The position numbers and the translations under genes are program-made. This document shows positions 1 through 5,959 of a DNA stretch of 8,196 bases, piece by piece; within the stretch, counting starts at the first letter, position 1; the number at the start of each line of letters is the position of its first letter. The notes under the pieces were generated by a model. It was given only the letters and a program-made list of their open reading frames with translations. It did not search any database and had not been told where the DNA came from. Location: the NCBI GenBank assembly GCA_008501785.1, contig QQUD01000268.1:1-8196 (forward strand). The letters are read 5' to 3'. This DNA comes from Chloroflexota bacterium (GTDB taxonomy: Bacteria; Chloroflexota; Anaerolineae; Promineifilales; Promineifilaceae).

Positions 1-101
1 TACGCATTTTTGACATCTCCCTCATCATCAAGAAAGATTTCAATTTTGCCGTGACCTTCCAGGCGGGTGATTGGGTCAATCGTAATTTGTTTTGTACTCA
101 T
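1..101 (-). CDS. mvhA: [NiFe] hydrogenase large subunit MvhA, N-terminal fragment (runs off left edge)
   Basis: This is the start of the catalytic subunit of an F420-non-reducing (group 3c type) [NiFe] hydrogenase, which oxidises H2 at a Ni-Fe centre. Only 33 codons are present. The ATG lies at 99-101 and the frame stays open to the left edge. The translated start contains ITIDPITRLEGHGKIEIF, the conserved N-terminal RxEGHxxI signature of [NiFe] hydrogenase large subunits. The cysteine pairs that bind the metal are outside the window. The start lies 2 nt after the mvhG stop codon (TAA, 104-106), so the two subunits are probably translationally coupled. I see no strong Shine-Dalgarno site beyond a weak GGT. 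The family call is firm. The specific MvhA assignment, rather than another group 3 large subunit, rests on the upstream mvhG, mvhD and hdrA genes. Confidence 0.87.
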   Translation of the reverse strand, partial: MSTKQITIDPITRLEGHGKIEIFLDDEGDVKNA

Positions 102-103
102 AG

Positions 104-1117
104 TTATTTACCATTCACCTTCGCTCGCTTTAACAACGAATGCGACATGCTAAACCGATAGAAAGTCCCCGCCGGATCGGCAATGGTATCGACCATCTCA
201 TCAAGTTTTCGTTCAAATTCGTCTAAATCCTGGCCAACTTCGCCAACATTTAGCACCGAACCAATCGCCGTCATCATCTTGGCACCTTGATCTTCAACAC
301 CATCTAATGGACCGTAACAGCCGCGACATCCCATGCCCACTTGTGGACAAAGTGCGCCGCACCCTTCGCGTGTTGCGGGTCCCATACACATGAGGCCTTG
401 TTCAAGCAAACATATTTCCGGATCAGGCAGTACTTCGTAAGGTCGGAAGAAGCCATCAATCTTCTTCACATCCTTTTTCCGCTCACAATCCTGACAGACA
501 GCCGCAATACCAGCGCCGATAATCGAGCCAGCAGGCGGTAGCGCCGCGCCTTGTGTCAAAGCGCCCACAACTGCTTGCAAAACCGCCCAAATTTGGTGTG
601 GTTCCGGTGGGCAGCCAGGAATGGTGTAATCTACGTTCACAACCTGATCGAGTGATTTAACGGTATGGTAGAAAACAGGAATTTCCAATGTCCCTTCTGG
701 CACTTCCGTAAATGGTTGAGGAATGATGCCGTCTGGATTGTCAATCGAAGGATTGTCCAGGTAAACTGTTTTCAACGTGGCTTCTTTCGAAGTCAAATTT
801 GAAAGACCAGGGATGCAACCCTCGTAGGCGCAGGAGCCAAAAGCAACCATTACCTTCGATTTCTTCCGCAGCAGTTTTGCCATTTCCTCGTTTTCGGAGT
901 TGCGAACGGCCCCGTTAAACAGACACAAATCAATGTAGCCGTCCGGGTATCCTTCCACATCCTTCACTTTGAAATCGGCAATACAGGGGAAGAATGCGAT
1001 GTCAAACACCTCATCCACTGTCAGGATGTGTTCTTCGATGTTAAGTACAGAAACTTCACAGCCACCACAACCGGAAGCCCAGTACATAGCTAGTTTTGGT
1101 TTGCCGTTTTCACTCAT
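104..1117 (-). CDS. mvhG: F420-non-reducing hydrogenase small (electron-transfer) subunit MvhG
   Basis: This 337-aa iron-sulfur subunit pairs with MvhA and carries electrons from the Ni-Fe site toward MvhD. The N-terminus has the SGCGGCE motif (Cys17, Cys20), followed by GSCAYEGC (Cys96, Cys101) and PGCPPEP (Cys169). These are the ligands expected for the cluster proximal to the active site. The C-terminal half is a cysteine-rich ferredoxin-like part: CQDC (208, 211), then Cys236, 244, 253, 257, 264 and 267, enough for two more [4Fe-4S] clusters. No twin-arginine signal is visible, so the protein should be cytoplasmic, as expected for group 3 hydrogenases. The ATG overlaps the mvhD stop codon as ATGA (1114-1117), and the mvhA ATG follows 2 nt after this stop codon. 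Its length is close to known MvhG proteins of about 300 residues. Confidence 0.9.
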   Translation of the reverse strand: MSENGKPKLAMYWASGCGGCEVSVLNIEEHILTVDEVFDIAFFPCIADFKVKDVEGYPDGYIDLCLFNGAVRNSENEEMAKLLRKKSKVMVAFGSCAYEGCIPGLSNLTSKEATLKTVYLDNPSIDNPDGIIPQPFTEVPEGTLEIPVFYHTVKSLDQVVNVDYTIPGCPPEPHQIWAVLQAVVGALTQGAALPPAGSIIGAGIAAVCQDCERKKDVKKIDGFFRPYEVLPDPEICLLEQGLMCMGPATREGCGALCPQVGMGCRGCYGPLDGVEDQGAKMMTAIGSVLNVGEVGQDLDEFERKLDEMVDTIADPAGTFYRFSMSHSLLKRAKVNGK

Positions 1118-1593
1118 GCTGGCACCGCCTCTTTTGCTTCATGATGAATGGGATGGTCGCCGTTTGCAGCCACGACCCCGTCCCAATTCAATGGACCTAA
1201 AGCACGTACCTCTTCGACCATCTTGGTAATCGTTTCGGCCAGATGGACGCCTTCGGCCGCACTAGCCCAAACCAGCTTGACGCGACCTTCTTCTACACCA
1301 AATTGCGCTAATGTGCGTTTGAGCATGATGTAGCGTCGGTAAGCTTTATAATTTTGTTCCAGGTAATGACATTCCCCTGGATGACAGCCGGTGATGAGTA
1401 CCGCGTCTGCCCCGCCTTTCAATGCTTTCAATACGAAAGTGGGGTCCATACGACCAGAACACATCAACCGGATCAGGCGCACGTTGGGTGGATATTTCAC
1501 GCGTGACATACCCGCCAGGTCGGCCGCCCGGTAGCTACACCAGTTACAGGTGAAGCCGATGATTAAAGGCTCAAATTGTTTTTCTTCAGCCAT
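1114..1593 (-). CDS. mvhD: Methyl-viologen-reducing hydrogenase delta subunit MvhD
   Basis: This approximately 159-aa [2Fe-2S] protein bridges the hydrogenase MvhAG and the bifurcating flavoprotein HdrA. I see TCNWCSYRAADLAG near the N-terminus (Cys16, Cys19), RLMCSGRMDP (Cys45) and TGCHPGECHY (Cys70, Cys75). These cysteine positions and the surrounding sequence are typical of the MvhD/FlpD family. I chose the ATG at 1591-1593 because GAGGAG (1601-1606) sits 7 nt upstream. The frame extends nine codons further to an ATG at 1620, but that start lies inside a perfect hairpin (1608-1638) and has no ribosome binding site. The stop codon overlaps the mvhG start. All cysteines are ordinary Cys codons, with no selenocysteine TGA. 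MvhD is a separate protein here, not fused to HdrA as in some bacteria. Confidence 0.92.
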   Translation of the reverse strand: MAEEKQFEPLIIGFTCNWCSYRAADLAGMSRVKYPPNVRLIRLMCSGRMDPTFVLKALKGGADAVLITGCHPGECHYLEQNYKAYRRYIMLKRTLAQFGVEEGRVKLVWASAAEGVHLAETITKMVEEVRALGPLNWDGVVAANGDHPIHHEAKEAVPA

Positions 1594-1607
1594 AATTGTT
1601 CTCCTCA

Positions 1608-1638
1608 GATAATTGACCATTAAAAATGGTCAATTATC
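1608..1638 (-). repeat. Perfect 14-bp inverted repeat between hdrA and mvhD
   Basis: The arms 1608-1621 and 1625-1638 are exact reverse complements (GATAATTGACCATT and AATGGTCAATTATC) with a 3-nt loop. The hairpin starts inside the hdrA stop codon (TGA, 1637-1639) and ends 1 nt before the GAGGAG ribosome binding site of mvhD. It fills the largest gap in an operon whose other junctions overlap or are 2-3 nt apart. There is no T-run after the stem on either strand, so it is not a standard terminator. It may be an mRNA-processing or stability element that sets different levels of Hdr and Mvh subunits, or a protein-binding palindrome. Confidence 0.85.
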
Positions 1639-3673
1639 AGGCCACCTCCGGTTCAAGTACGCGTACTCGACCACCACTAAAGTCAGTTATCAACATACCT
1701 TCGAGCTGTGCCAGTACTTGGTCATTGCTGAACTGGGTACCGGTAATAGCGTTGGAAGGACATGCTGCAACACAGGTGCCACAGCCCTGGCAAAGTGCCG
1801 CGTTGATTTCCGTGACCATCTTCTCGTCGTCGAATGAGATGGCGTTGAAGGGGCACTGGTTGTTGCAAATGCGACAGCCGGAGCAGTATTCCTCGATGAC
1901 GCTGGCCCGAATGGGTTCTAGCGCCAACTCTTTCTGGTGAATGCGTCCTAGTACACGAGCCGCTGCGGCAGCGCCTTGAGCGACGCTTGCCGGGATATCC
2001 TTAGGTCCTTGAGCGCAACCAGCAATGAAGATACCTTCTGTCATGGTAGCCACTGGGTCCAGTTTCGGATGCTTTTCGGTAAAGAAGCCTTGGGTACTGC
2101 AAGCAATACCGAATTTATGACCAACTTCTTTCGAGTCGGCACGTGGTTCTAAACCAGCGGAAAGGATAACCATGTCTACTGGAATACGACGCTGTTTACC
2201 GATGAAGGTGTCTTCGGCCTGGATGATGATCTTGCCTTCTTCGCCGGGGCGACGAGCGGCGTCTGTCACTTCGGCCACACGTCCGCGAATGAAGTGGACA
2301 CCTTCGGCGAGTACCTTCTGATAGAATTCGTCGTAATCTTTGAAGGCTGTACGCATGTCAATGTAGAAGTTGTAGACCTCAGTGTTCGGCCCAACTCGTT
2401 CTTTGACGAGATGCGCGAATTTGACGCTCTGCATACAGCAGATGTTGGAGCAGTAGTTGTTGTAGTTGCGGTCACGACTGCCAACGCAGTGGATGACGGC
2501 GACAGCTTCCGGTTCGGAGACGCCATCTCGCAGCACAACGGCACCATTGGTCGGACCTGAGGCATTACACATGCGCTCAAATTCGAGGCTGGTGAAGACG
2601 TTGGCTAAACGGCCGTATCCATACTGCGGAATCCGTCGTGCATCAAACAAATCATAGCCTGTTGCCAAAATGATGTTACCAACATCAACCTGAATCAATT
2701 CATCTTTTTGTTCGAAGTCAATTGAGTTTGGCTGGGTGGGGCAGAAGACCTGACAAGCTTTACATTTGCCGCGTTTGAAGTACGTGCAATTTGGTACATC
2801 GATGACCGGGAATTTGGGTACGGCTTGCGGGAATGGCCGATAAACAGCCTTCCGATAGCCAACGCCAGCTTCAAACACGTCATCAATCACATTAATTGGA
2901 CATTTCTCGATACAAATACCGCAGCCCGTGCAGGCATCCTCATCAACGAAACGTGCCTTTTTGCGAATGGTAGCCGTGAAATTACCGACATACCCATCTA
3001 CCCGTTCCACCTCGCTGTACGACATGAGGGTGATATTTTTATGGTCGCCTGCTGTCACCATTTTGGGTGTCAAGATACAGGCTGCACAGTCCAGCGTGGG
3101 GAAAGTTTTGTCAAATTGGGCCATATGCCCACCGATTGAGGGTTCACGCTCTACCAAAATGACAGGGAAACCACCGTCAGCAAGTTCGATGGCTGCCTGG
3201 ATGCCAGCAATACCAGCACCGACAACCAATGTCGTTGGGTTGATTGGAACATGCAGCGGTTCTAGGGGTTCGTGTAATGCGACTCGTTTGACACCACCTG
3301 AAATCAATGCCTTCGATTTCTCAGTGGCGACTTCTTTGTCGGTGTGTACCCAGGAAACCTGTTCGCGAATGGAGACCATTTCGCACAGGAATGGGTTTAA
3401 TCCACCTTTGCTACATGCTGTACGGAAGGTTTGTTCGTGTAGATGAGGGGAGCAAGCAGCCACGACAACACGAGTCAATCCTTTTTCTTTGATGTCGTCT
3501 TGAATCAGTTCTTGCCCCAAGCTGGAGCACATGAACTGGTAGTCACGCGAAACGACGACACCGCTGTCTTCGAGCTGTTCGCCAGCCCACACGGCCACAT
3601 CTTCCACGTCAACGACAGCGGAAATATTTGTGCCGCAATGACAAGTGTATACGCCAATTCGTTCTTTACTCAT
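1637..3673 (-). CDS. hdrA: Heterodisulfide reductase subunit A (electron-bifurcating flavoprotein HdrA)
   Basis: This 678-aa iron-sulfur flavoprotein is the core of the Hdr-Mvh complex. Its FAD is expected to split electron pairs from hydrogenase between ferredoxin and the HdrC/HdrB branch. In order: an N-terminal HdrA domain (YTCHCG with Cys11 and Cys13, and ACSPHLHEQTFR near 73-84); the FAD-binding Rossmann motif GAGIAG at 152-157 with the acidic end VEREPSIGG; the HdrA signature FPTLDCAACILTPKM (Cys196, Cys199); an inserted ferredoxin domain with Cys248/251/254/258 and Cys296/304/307/311; a CVGSRD...CCMQSVK segment; AGLEPR near the end of the flavin domain; and a C-terminal two-cluster ferredoxin (Cys597/600/603/607 and Cys628/631/634/638). 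The size matches full-length methanogen HdrA. The start has GGAGGAG (3683-3689) within the end of hdrB. Cys196, a region that carries selenocysteine in some methanogens, is encoded by an ordinary Cys codon. Confidence 0.95.
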   Translation of the reverse strand: MSKERIGVYTCHCGTNISAVVDVEDVAVWAGEQLEDSGVVVSRDYQFMCSSLGQELIQDDIKEKGLTRVVVAACSPHLHEQTFRTACSKGGLNPFLCEMVSIREQVSWVHTDKEVATEKSKALISGGVKRVALHEPLEPLHVPINPTTLVVGAGIAGIQAAIELADGGFPVILVEREPSIGGHMAQFDKTFPTLDCAACILTPKMVTAGDHKNITLMSYSEVERVDGYVGNFTATIRKKARFVDEDACTGCGICIEKCPINVIDDVFEAGVGYRKAVYRPFPQAVPKFPVIDVPNCTYFKRGKCKACQVFCPTQPNSIDFEQKDELIQVDVGNIILATGYDLFDARRIPQYGYGRLANVFTSLEFERMCNASGPTNGAVVLRDGVSEPEAVAVIHCVGSRDRNYNNYCSNICCMQSVKFAHLVKERVGPNTEVYNFYIDMRTAFKDYDEFYQKVLAEGVHFIRGRVAEVTDAARRPGEEGKIIIQAEDTFIGKQRRIPVDMVILSAGLEPRADSKEVGHKFGIACSTQGFFTEKHPKLDPVATMTEGIFIAGCAQGPKDIPASVAQGAAAAARVLGRIHQKELALEPIRASVIEEYCSGCRICNNQCPFNAISFDDEKMVTEINAALCQGCGTCVAACPSNAITGTQFSNDQVLAQLEGMLITDFSGGRVRVLEPEVA

Positions 3674-3676
3674 GGC

Positions 3677-4639
3677 TTATTTCTCCTCCGGCATAATGGG
3701 CAAAGGCAGTGCTTTTTTAGGCCGCCGTTTCTTTTTCTCTTTCTTTGGCGGTTCTACACCAATTTTTGCCAATGCCGGTTGCGCATCAATGATCTCTTTG
3801 CCAAAGCCCAACTCCTCAGCTTCCATGCCCAAAGCCAAACCAATCAACTGCGTGAAGTACAGGATGGGGATGTTGTAATTGGTACCTAATGCCTTGTTTA
3901 CATCTTTTTGATAGGCATCCAGATTCAACTGGCACATTGGGCAAATGGTGACAATCACGTCAGCGTCATAATCTTGCGCATTTTTCAACAGGTTGTTGAT
4001 CATGTTTAACGCAATGTCGTCGCTGATTTGGGTCATGTGCCCGCCACAGCAGTGCGCCTTCATGGGGAAGTCAACGACCGTTGCGCCTAATGATTTCATT
4101 AGATCGTCTAAACTGGTTGGGTATTCTGGGTCGTCAAACTCATCCAGAAAACCGGGTCTTACGATGAGGCAGCCGTAATAAGCGGCCACACGCAAGCCGT
4201 AAAGTGGCTTCTTGATTTTTTCAGCCACTTTCTCGTACCCAATATCATTCACAAGCACATCCAGCAAATGGCGTGTATGCACATTTCCAGGTGTATAGGT
4301 CATGTCGCCTGCGGCCAGCGCCTGGTTGACTTTGCCAGCCAAGTCTGATGAAGCTGACAAATAGGCATCACATTTGCTCAAGTTGAGAAAACAAGCACTG
4401 CAAGGAGCTACCATGTCTTCGCCGTTGGTCTGCTGCTTTTCCGCCAGTGATAAATTGCGGGCTGTTAATGCATAGGCTTGCATTTTGTCAACAGCAATGA
4501 ACTCAACGGCTCCACAGCAGTTCCAATCGTCAACTTCTTGAAACTCAATGCCTAATGGTTCAGCAATAGCGAGGGTTGAATTGTTGTAGGCCGCTGCGTT
4601 TTTTTCCAAAGAGCATCCGGGATAGTAAATATATTTCAT
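3677..4639 (-). CDS. hdrB: Heterodisulfide reductase subunit B (noncubane Fe-S catalytic subunit HdrB)
   Basis: This 320-aa subunit carries the disulfide-reducing site in methanogen Hdr. Both CCG domains are complete: Cys9, Cys41-Cys42, Cys80-x-x-Cys83, and Cys157, Cys197-Cys198, Cys233-x-x-Cys236. All ligands for the two noncubane [4Fe-4S] clusters are therefore present and the enzyme should be active. The N-terminus (YYPGCSLEKNAAAYNNS) is typical of HdrB. In methanogens the substrate is the CoM-S-S-CoB heterodisulfide. The acceptor in this bacterium cannot be read from the window. The last 25 or so residues form an unusual Lys/Arg/Pro-rich tail (PPKKEKKKRRPKKALP) beyond the usual end of the fold. 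The ATG overlaps the hdrC stop codon (4636-4639), with GAGG just upstream. hdrA follows after 3 nt. Confidence 0.94.
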   Translation of the reverse strand: MKYIYYPGCSLEKNAAAYNNSTLAIAEPLGIEFQEVDDWNCCGAVEFIAVDKMQAYALTARNLSLAEKQQTNGEDMVAPCSACFLNLSKCDAYLSASSDLAGKVNQALAAGDMTYTPGNVHTRHLLDVLVNDIGYEKVAEKIKKPLYGLRVAAYYGCLIVRPGFLDEFDDPEYPTSLDDLMKSLGATVVDFPMKAHCCGGHMTQISDDIALNMINNLLKNAQDYDADVIVTICPMCQLNLDAYQKDVNKALGTNYNIPILYFTQLIGLALGMEAEELGFGKEIIDAQPALAKIGVEPPKKEKKKRRPKKALPLPIMPEEK

Positions 4640-5268
4640 TTGATTCCTCTTTGCTCTCTTTCGACGCGACCTATTTTTTCTGCTTCTGCCATAATCTTCT
4701 TTAGTTGGTCCAGATTTTTAATGCGACTTGGTGTTATATCAATGCGATTACGTCGCAGCATTTCTAAACCAAACCCTGCCAATTTGAAGGCATCGAGCGG
4801 GTGATGGCGTATGTGATATCGGGTTGCCAGTCCTAATTCGAAGGAACGGCCGTATTTCATCACTGCATCGACAAAGAATTCAGAAAAATCGGGTGCGTCA
4901 CTAGCGCTGGACTCTTGAGAGTATCCTTCTCGAATCGCTTTGCGCTTTAACGTATACATGAGGTCCGTAATATGGACTTCTTGTGGACAGCGAGACATGC
5001 AGTAATAGCAGGAGACACAATACCAAAAGGTATTGGCCTTTAGAACTTCCTCACGCATATCAGCTTCAATCATCGCAAATATGCGCCTTGGACTAAACTC
5101 CATGTCCGCGCCAGATGGACAGGATCCCCCGCAAGTTCCACATTGTATACACATTTCAAATCGGGGGTTGCTACCTGGCGTGTCTTCGATCACTTCCTGT
5201 AGAAATGTTCGCTTAGGCACAGTGGCAGCAGTGAGGGAAGCCTCATTTTGTAGAGCTTCTACGGTCAA
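4636..5268 (-). CDS. hdrC: Heterodisulfide reductase subunit C (ferredoxin-like HdrC)
   Basis: This 210-aa protein with two [4Fe-4S] clusters connects HdrA to HdrB. The motifs are CIQCGTCGGSCP (Cys40/43/46/50) and CVSCYYCMSRCP (Cys84/87/90/94). The mainly helical C-terminal half has YHIRHHPLDAFKLAGFGLEML, which resembles other HdrC proteins. It is somewhat longer than the approximately 185-aa methanogen HdrC because of an N-terminal extension of about 35 residues. The start codon is TTG (5266-5268). It is well supported: AGGAGG (5275-5280) lies 6 nt upstream and the next in-frame Met is residue 39, right against the first cluster. This is the first gene of the operon. A strong intrinsic terminator ends just upstream of its ribosome binding site, which suggests control by attenuation. 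Confidence 0.93.
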   Translation of the reverse strand: MTVEALQNEASLTAATVPKRTFLQEVIEDTPGSNPRFEMCIQCGTCGGSCPSGADMEFSPRRIFAMIEADMREEVLKANTFWYCVSCYYCMSRCPQEVHITDLMYTLKRKAIREGYSQESSASDAPDFSEFFVDAVMKYGRSFELGLATRYHIRHHPLDAFKLAGFGLEMLRRNRIDITPSRIKNLDQLKKIMAEAEKIGRVEREQRGIK

Positions 5269-5294
5269 GTTTCACCTCCTGGCAGTTTATTGCC

Positions 5295-5329
5295 AAAAAA
5301 AACGCCCAAAGGCACATTGCCTTTAGGCG
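5295..5329 (-). terminator. Intrinsic terminator in the hdrC leader (possible attenuator)
   Basis: Read on the minus strand, arms 5318-5329 and 5303-5314 form a 12-position stem with 11 Watson-Crick pairs, one mismatch and a 3-nt loop. A run of eight T follows (5295-5302). The T-run ends only about 14 nt before the AGGAGG of hdrC. Overlapping its end is a small alternative stem, GGCA/TGCC (5291-5294 with 5281-5284), that leads straight into the ribosome binding site. No protein gene of ordinary length lies upstream on this strand within the window, so the terminator more likely acts on the hdr transcript itself than as the end of another operon. Confidence 0.8.
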
Positions 5330-5386
5330 GAACATTCAGACTGGGTTTAAAAATCAGTAAAAGCCTGGAAATATAAAGTTAACAAT

Positions 5387-5421
5387 TTATCCTGCAAAAA
5401 TAGCGTTATTTTTTTGGATAA
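5387..5421. repeat. AT-rich nested inverted repeat in the hdrC upstream region
   Basis: The outer arms TTATCC (5387-5392) and GGATAA (5416-5421) enclose inner arms AAAAATA (5396-5402) and TATTTTT (5407-5413), with a GCGT loop and a small 3/2-nt internal loop. As RNA on the minus strand this would be a weak hairpin upstream of the leader terminator. It could be an alternative fold or simply AT-rich spacer. Confidence 0.45.
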
Positions 5422-5481
5422 TGGAATCAGAACGAACAGGAAATCAGGCCCAAACTGCCCAGCGGAAGTCCCACCCCTTGC

Positions 5482-5550
5482 TTATCTCTTGCTCCAATCG
5501 TGATGTAAGGTATGATGCATGAATTGGTTTTGTTTGCCAACAAAGGGCAT
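5482..5550 (-). CDS. Possible 22-codon leader peptide upstream of hdrC
   Basis: A short reading frame runs from ATG (5548-5550) to TAA (5482-5484) on the minus strand. A full AGGAGG (5554-5559) sits 3 nt before the ATG, which is a close spacing. The peptide contains four His in six residues (HHTLHH) near its C-terminal half, then Asp-Trp-Ser-Lys-Arg. It lies about 150 nt upstream of the leader terminator, where translated attenuator peptides are found in other systems. There is no homology I recognise. Chance occurrence is quite possible in a region this size. The ribosome binding site is the main reason to record it. Confidence 0.3.
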   Translation of the reverse strand: MPFVGKQNQFMHHTLHHDWSKR

Positions 5551-5600
5551 ATTCCTCCTGTCCATAGTGTATTTGTAATCCCAGAAGGTAATCAGTGAAA

Positions 5601-5631
5601 ATTATCACATGAAAGACATAACGTTAGTCAT
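5601..5631 (-). promoter_or_regulatory. Weak candidate promoter for the hdr-mvh operon
   Basis: On the minus strand there is an extended -10, TGTGATAAT (5601-5609), with ATGACT (5626-5631) as a poor -35 at 19 nt spacing. Transcription would begin near 5594, about 35 nt before the AGGAGG of the short leader reading frame and about 325 nt before hdrC. A second possibility is TTGGCA (5678-5683) with a poor -10 near 5654-5659. Neither is strong and the true start is not decided by sequence. Confidence 0.25.
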
Positions 5632-5713
5632 GTATATTAAAACTGTATGAAAATAGATAAAATTACCTATAAAAAGGTGCCAAAATGACTATTTCTTTCT
5701 CTTTTTATCGGCG

Positions 5714-5741
5714 TTGACAGTTTTAATAGTTTGGCTATAAT
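5714..5741 (+). promoter_or_regulatory. Consensus sigma-70 promoter for tRNA-Lys
   Basis: TTGACA (5714-5719) and TATAAT (5736-5741) are both exact consensus hexamers, 16 nt apart. The expected start, about 5748, lies some 9 nt before the tRNA. Such a perfect promoter fits a strongly expressed single tRNA gene. Confidence 0.88.
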
Positions 5742-5756
5742 TCGACATCGTTGTAT

Positions 5757-5828
5757 GGCCCTGTAGCTCAATGGCAGAGCAGGAAACTCTTAATTTCAAG
5801 GTTGTAGGTTCGACTCCTACCAGGGTCA
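5757..5828 (+). tRNA. tRNA-Lys (anticodon CTT)
   Basis: A complete 72-nt cloverleaf can be drawn. Acceptor stem GGCCCTG (5757-5763) pairs with CAGGGTC (5821-5827), with one G-T pair and discriminator A at 5828. D stem GCTC/GAGC has the loop AATGGCA. The anticodon loop is CTCTTAA (5787-5793), so the anticodon is CTT, reading AAG lysine codons. The variable loop is 5 nt. T stem GTAGG/CCTAC encloses TTCGACT. The first pair of the anticodon stem is a G-A mismatch (5782/5798) and the other four pairs are good. CCA is not encoded. A reading frame on the opposite strand is an artefact of this gene. Confidence 0.95.
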
Positions 5829-5835
5829 CTAATAG

Positions 5836-5871
5836 GTCGCAGAGTAAGCAATTATTCTGCGGCTTTTTTTT
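5836..5871 (+). terminator. Intrinsic terminator after tRNA-Lys
   Basis: A 12-bp stem (5836-5847 with 5852-5863), with two G-T pairs and the 4-nt loop GCAA, is followed by eight T (5864-5871). It begins 7 nt after the tRNA, so the tRNA is transcribed alone and the next gene needs its own promoter. Confidence 0.92.
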
Positions 5872-5886
5872 GTTTGTTAACTGAAG

Positions 5887-5895
5887 TGCTATCAT
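5887..5895 (+). promoter_or_regulatory. Candidate extended -10 promoter for the EAD-domain gene
   Basis: TGCTATCAT (5887-5895) matches an extended -10 (TGn plus TATCAT, 5 of 6). No good -35 is present, since that position falls in the T-run of the tRNA terminator. A start near 5902 would give a leader of roughly 58 nt. It is offered because the gene must start after the terminator and nothing better is visible. Confidence 0.3.
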
Positions 5896-5959
5896 TATTT
5901 GTAAGTGGTCAAAAGAATAAATTTCGAATGGTGATTAGTGTTTTGGTCGCAGGTGGATT

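Larger units (their letters stand above)
5331..5713. other. Noncoding region between hdrC leader terminator and tRNA-Lys promoter
   Basis: These approximately 380 nt hold no ordinary gene on either strand. Apart from the AT-rich hairpin, the short reading frame and the candidate promoter listed separately, I see no recognised riboswitch class, tRNA, insertion sequence or direct repeat. The right-hand part (5590-5713) is strongly AT-rich, as expected for a region holding promoters. The most likely use is the promoter and 5' leader of the hdrCBA-mvhDGA operon. Confidence 0.6.

Noticed and set aside
1594..1620. A nine-codon longer start for MvhD at 1620.
   Set aside because: The extra codons lie in or next to the perfect hairpin and the GAGGAG site. 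There is no Shine-Dalgarno site for 1620, while 1593 has a good one.
1608..1638. The hdrA-mvhD palindrome as an intrinsic terminator.
   Set aside because: No T-run follows the stem on either strand, and the mvhD ribosome binding site follows directly, so the genes are probably co-transcribed.
3443..3889. Long plus-strand open frames opposite hdrA and hdrB.
   Set aside because: They are antisense to genes with clear family motifs and show no recognisable domain or ribosome binding site.
5689..5895. A 68-codon open frame on the minus strand with a VGVEPTT-like peptide.
   Set aside because: It lies across the tRNA-Lys gene and its promoter. This peptide pattern is a common false protein from antisense tRNA sequence.
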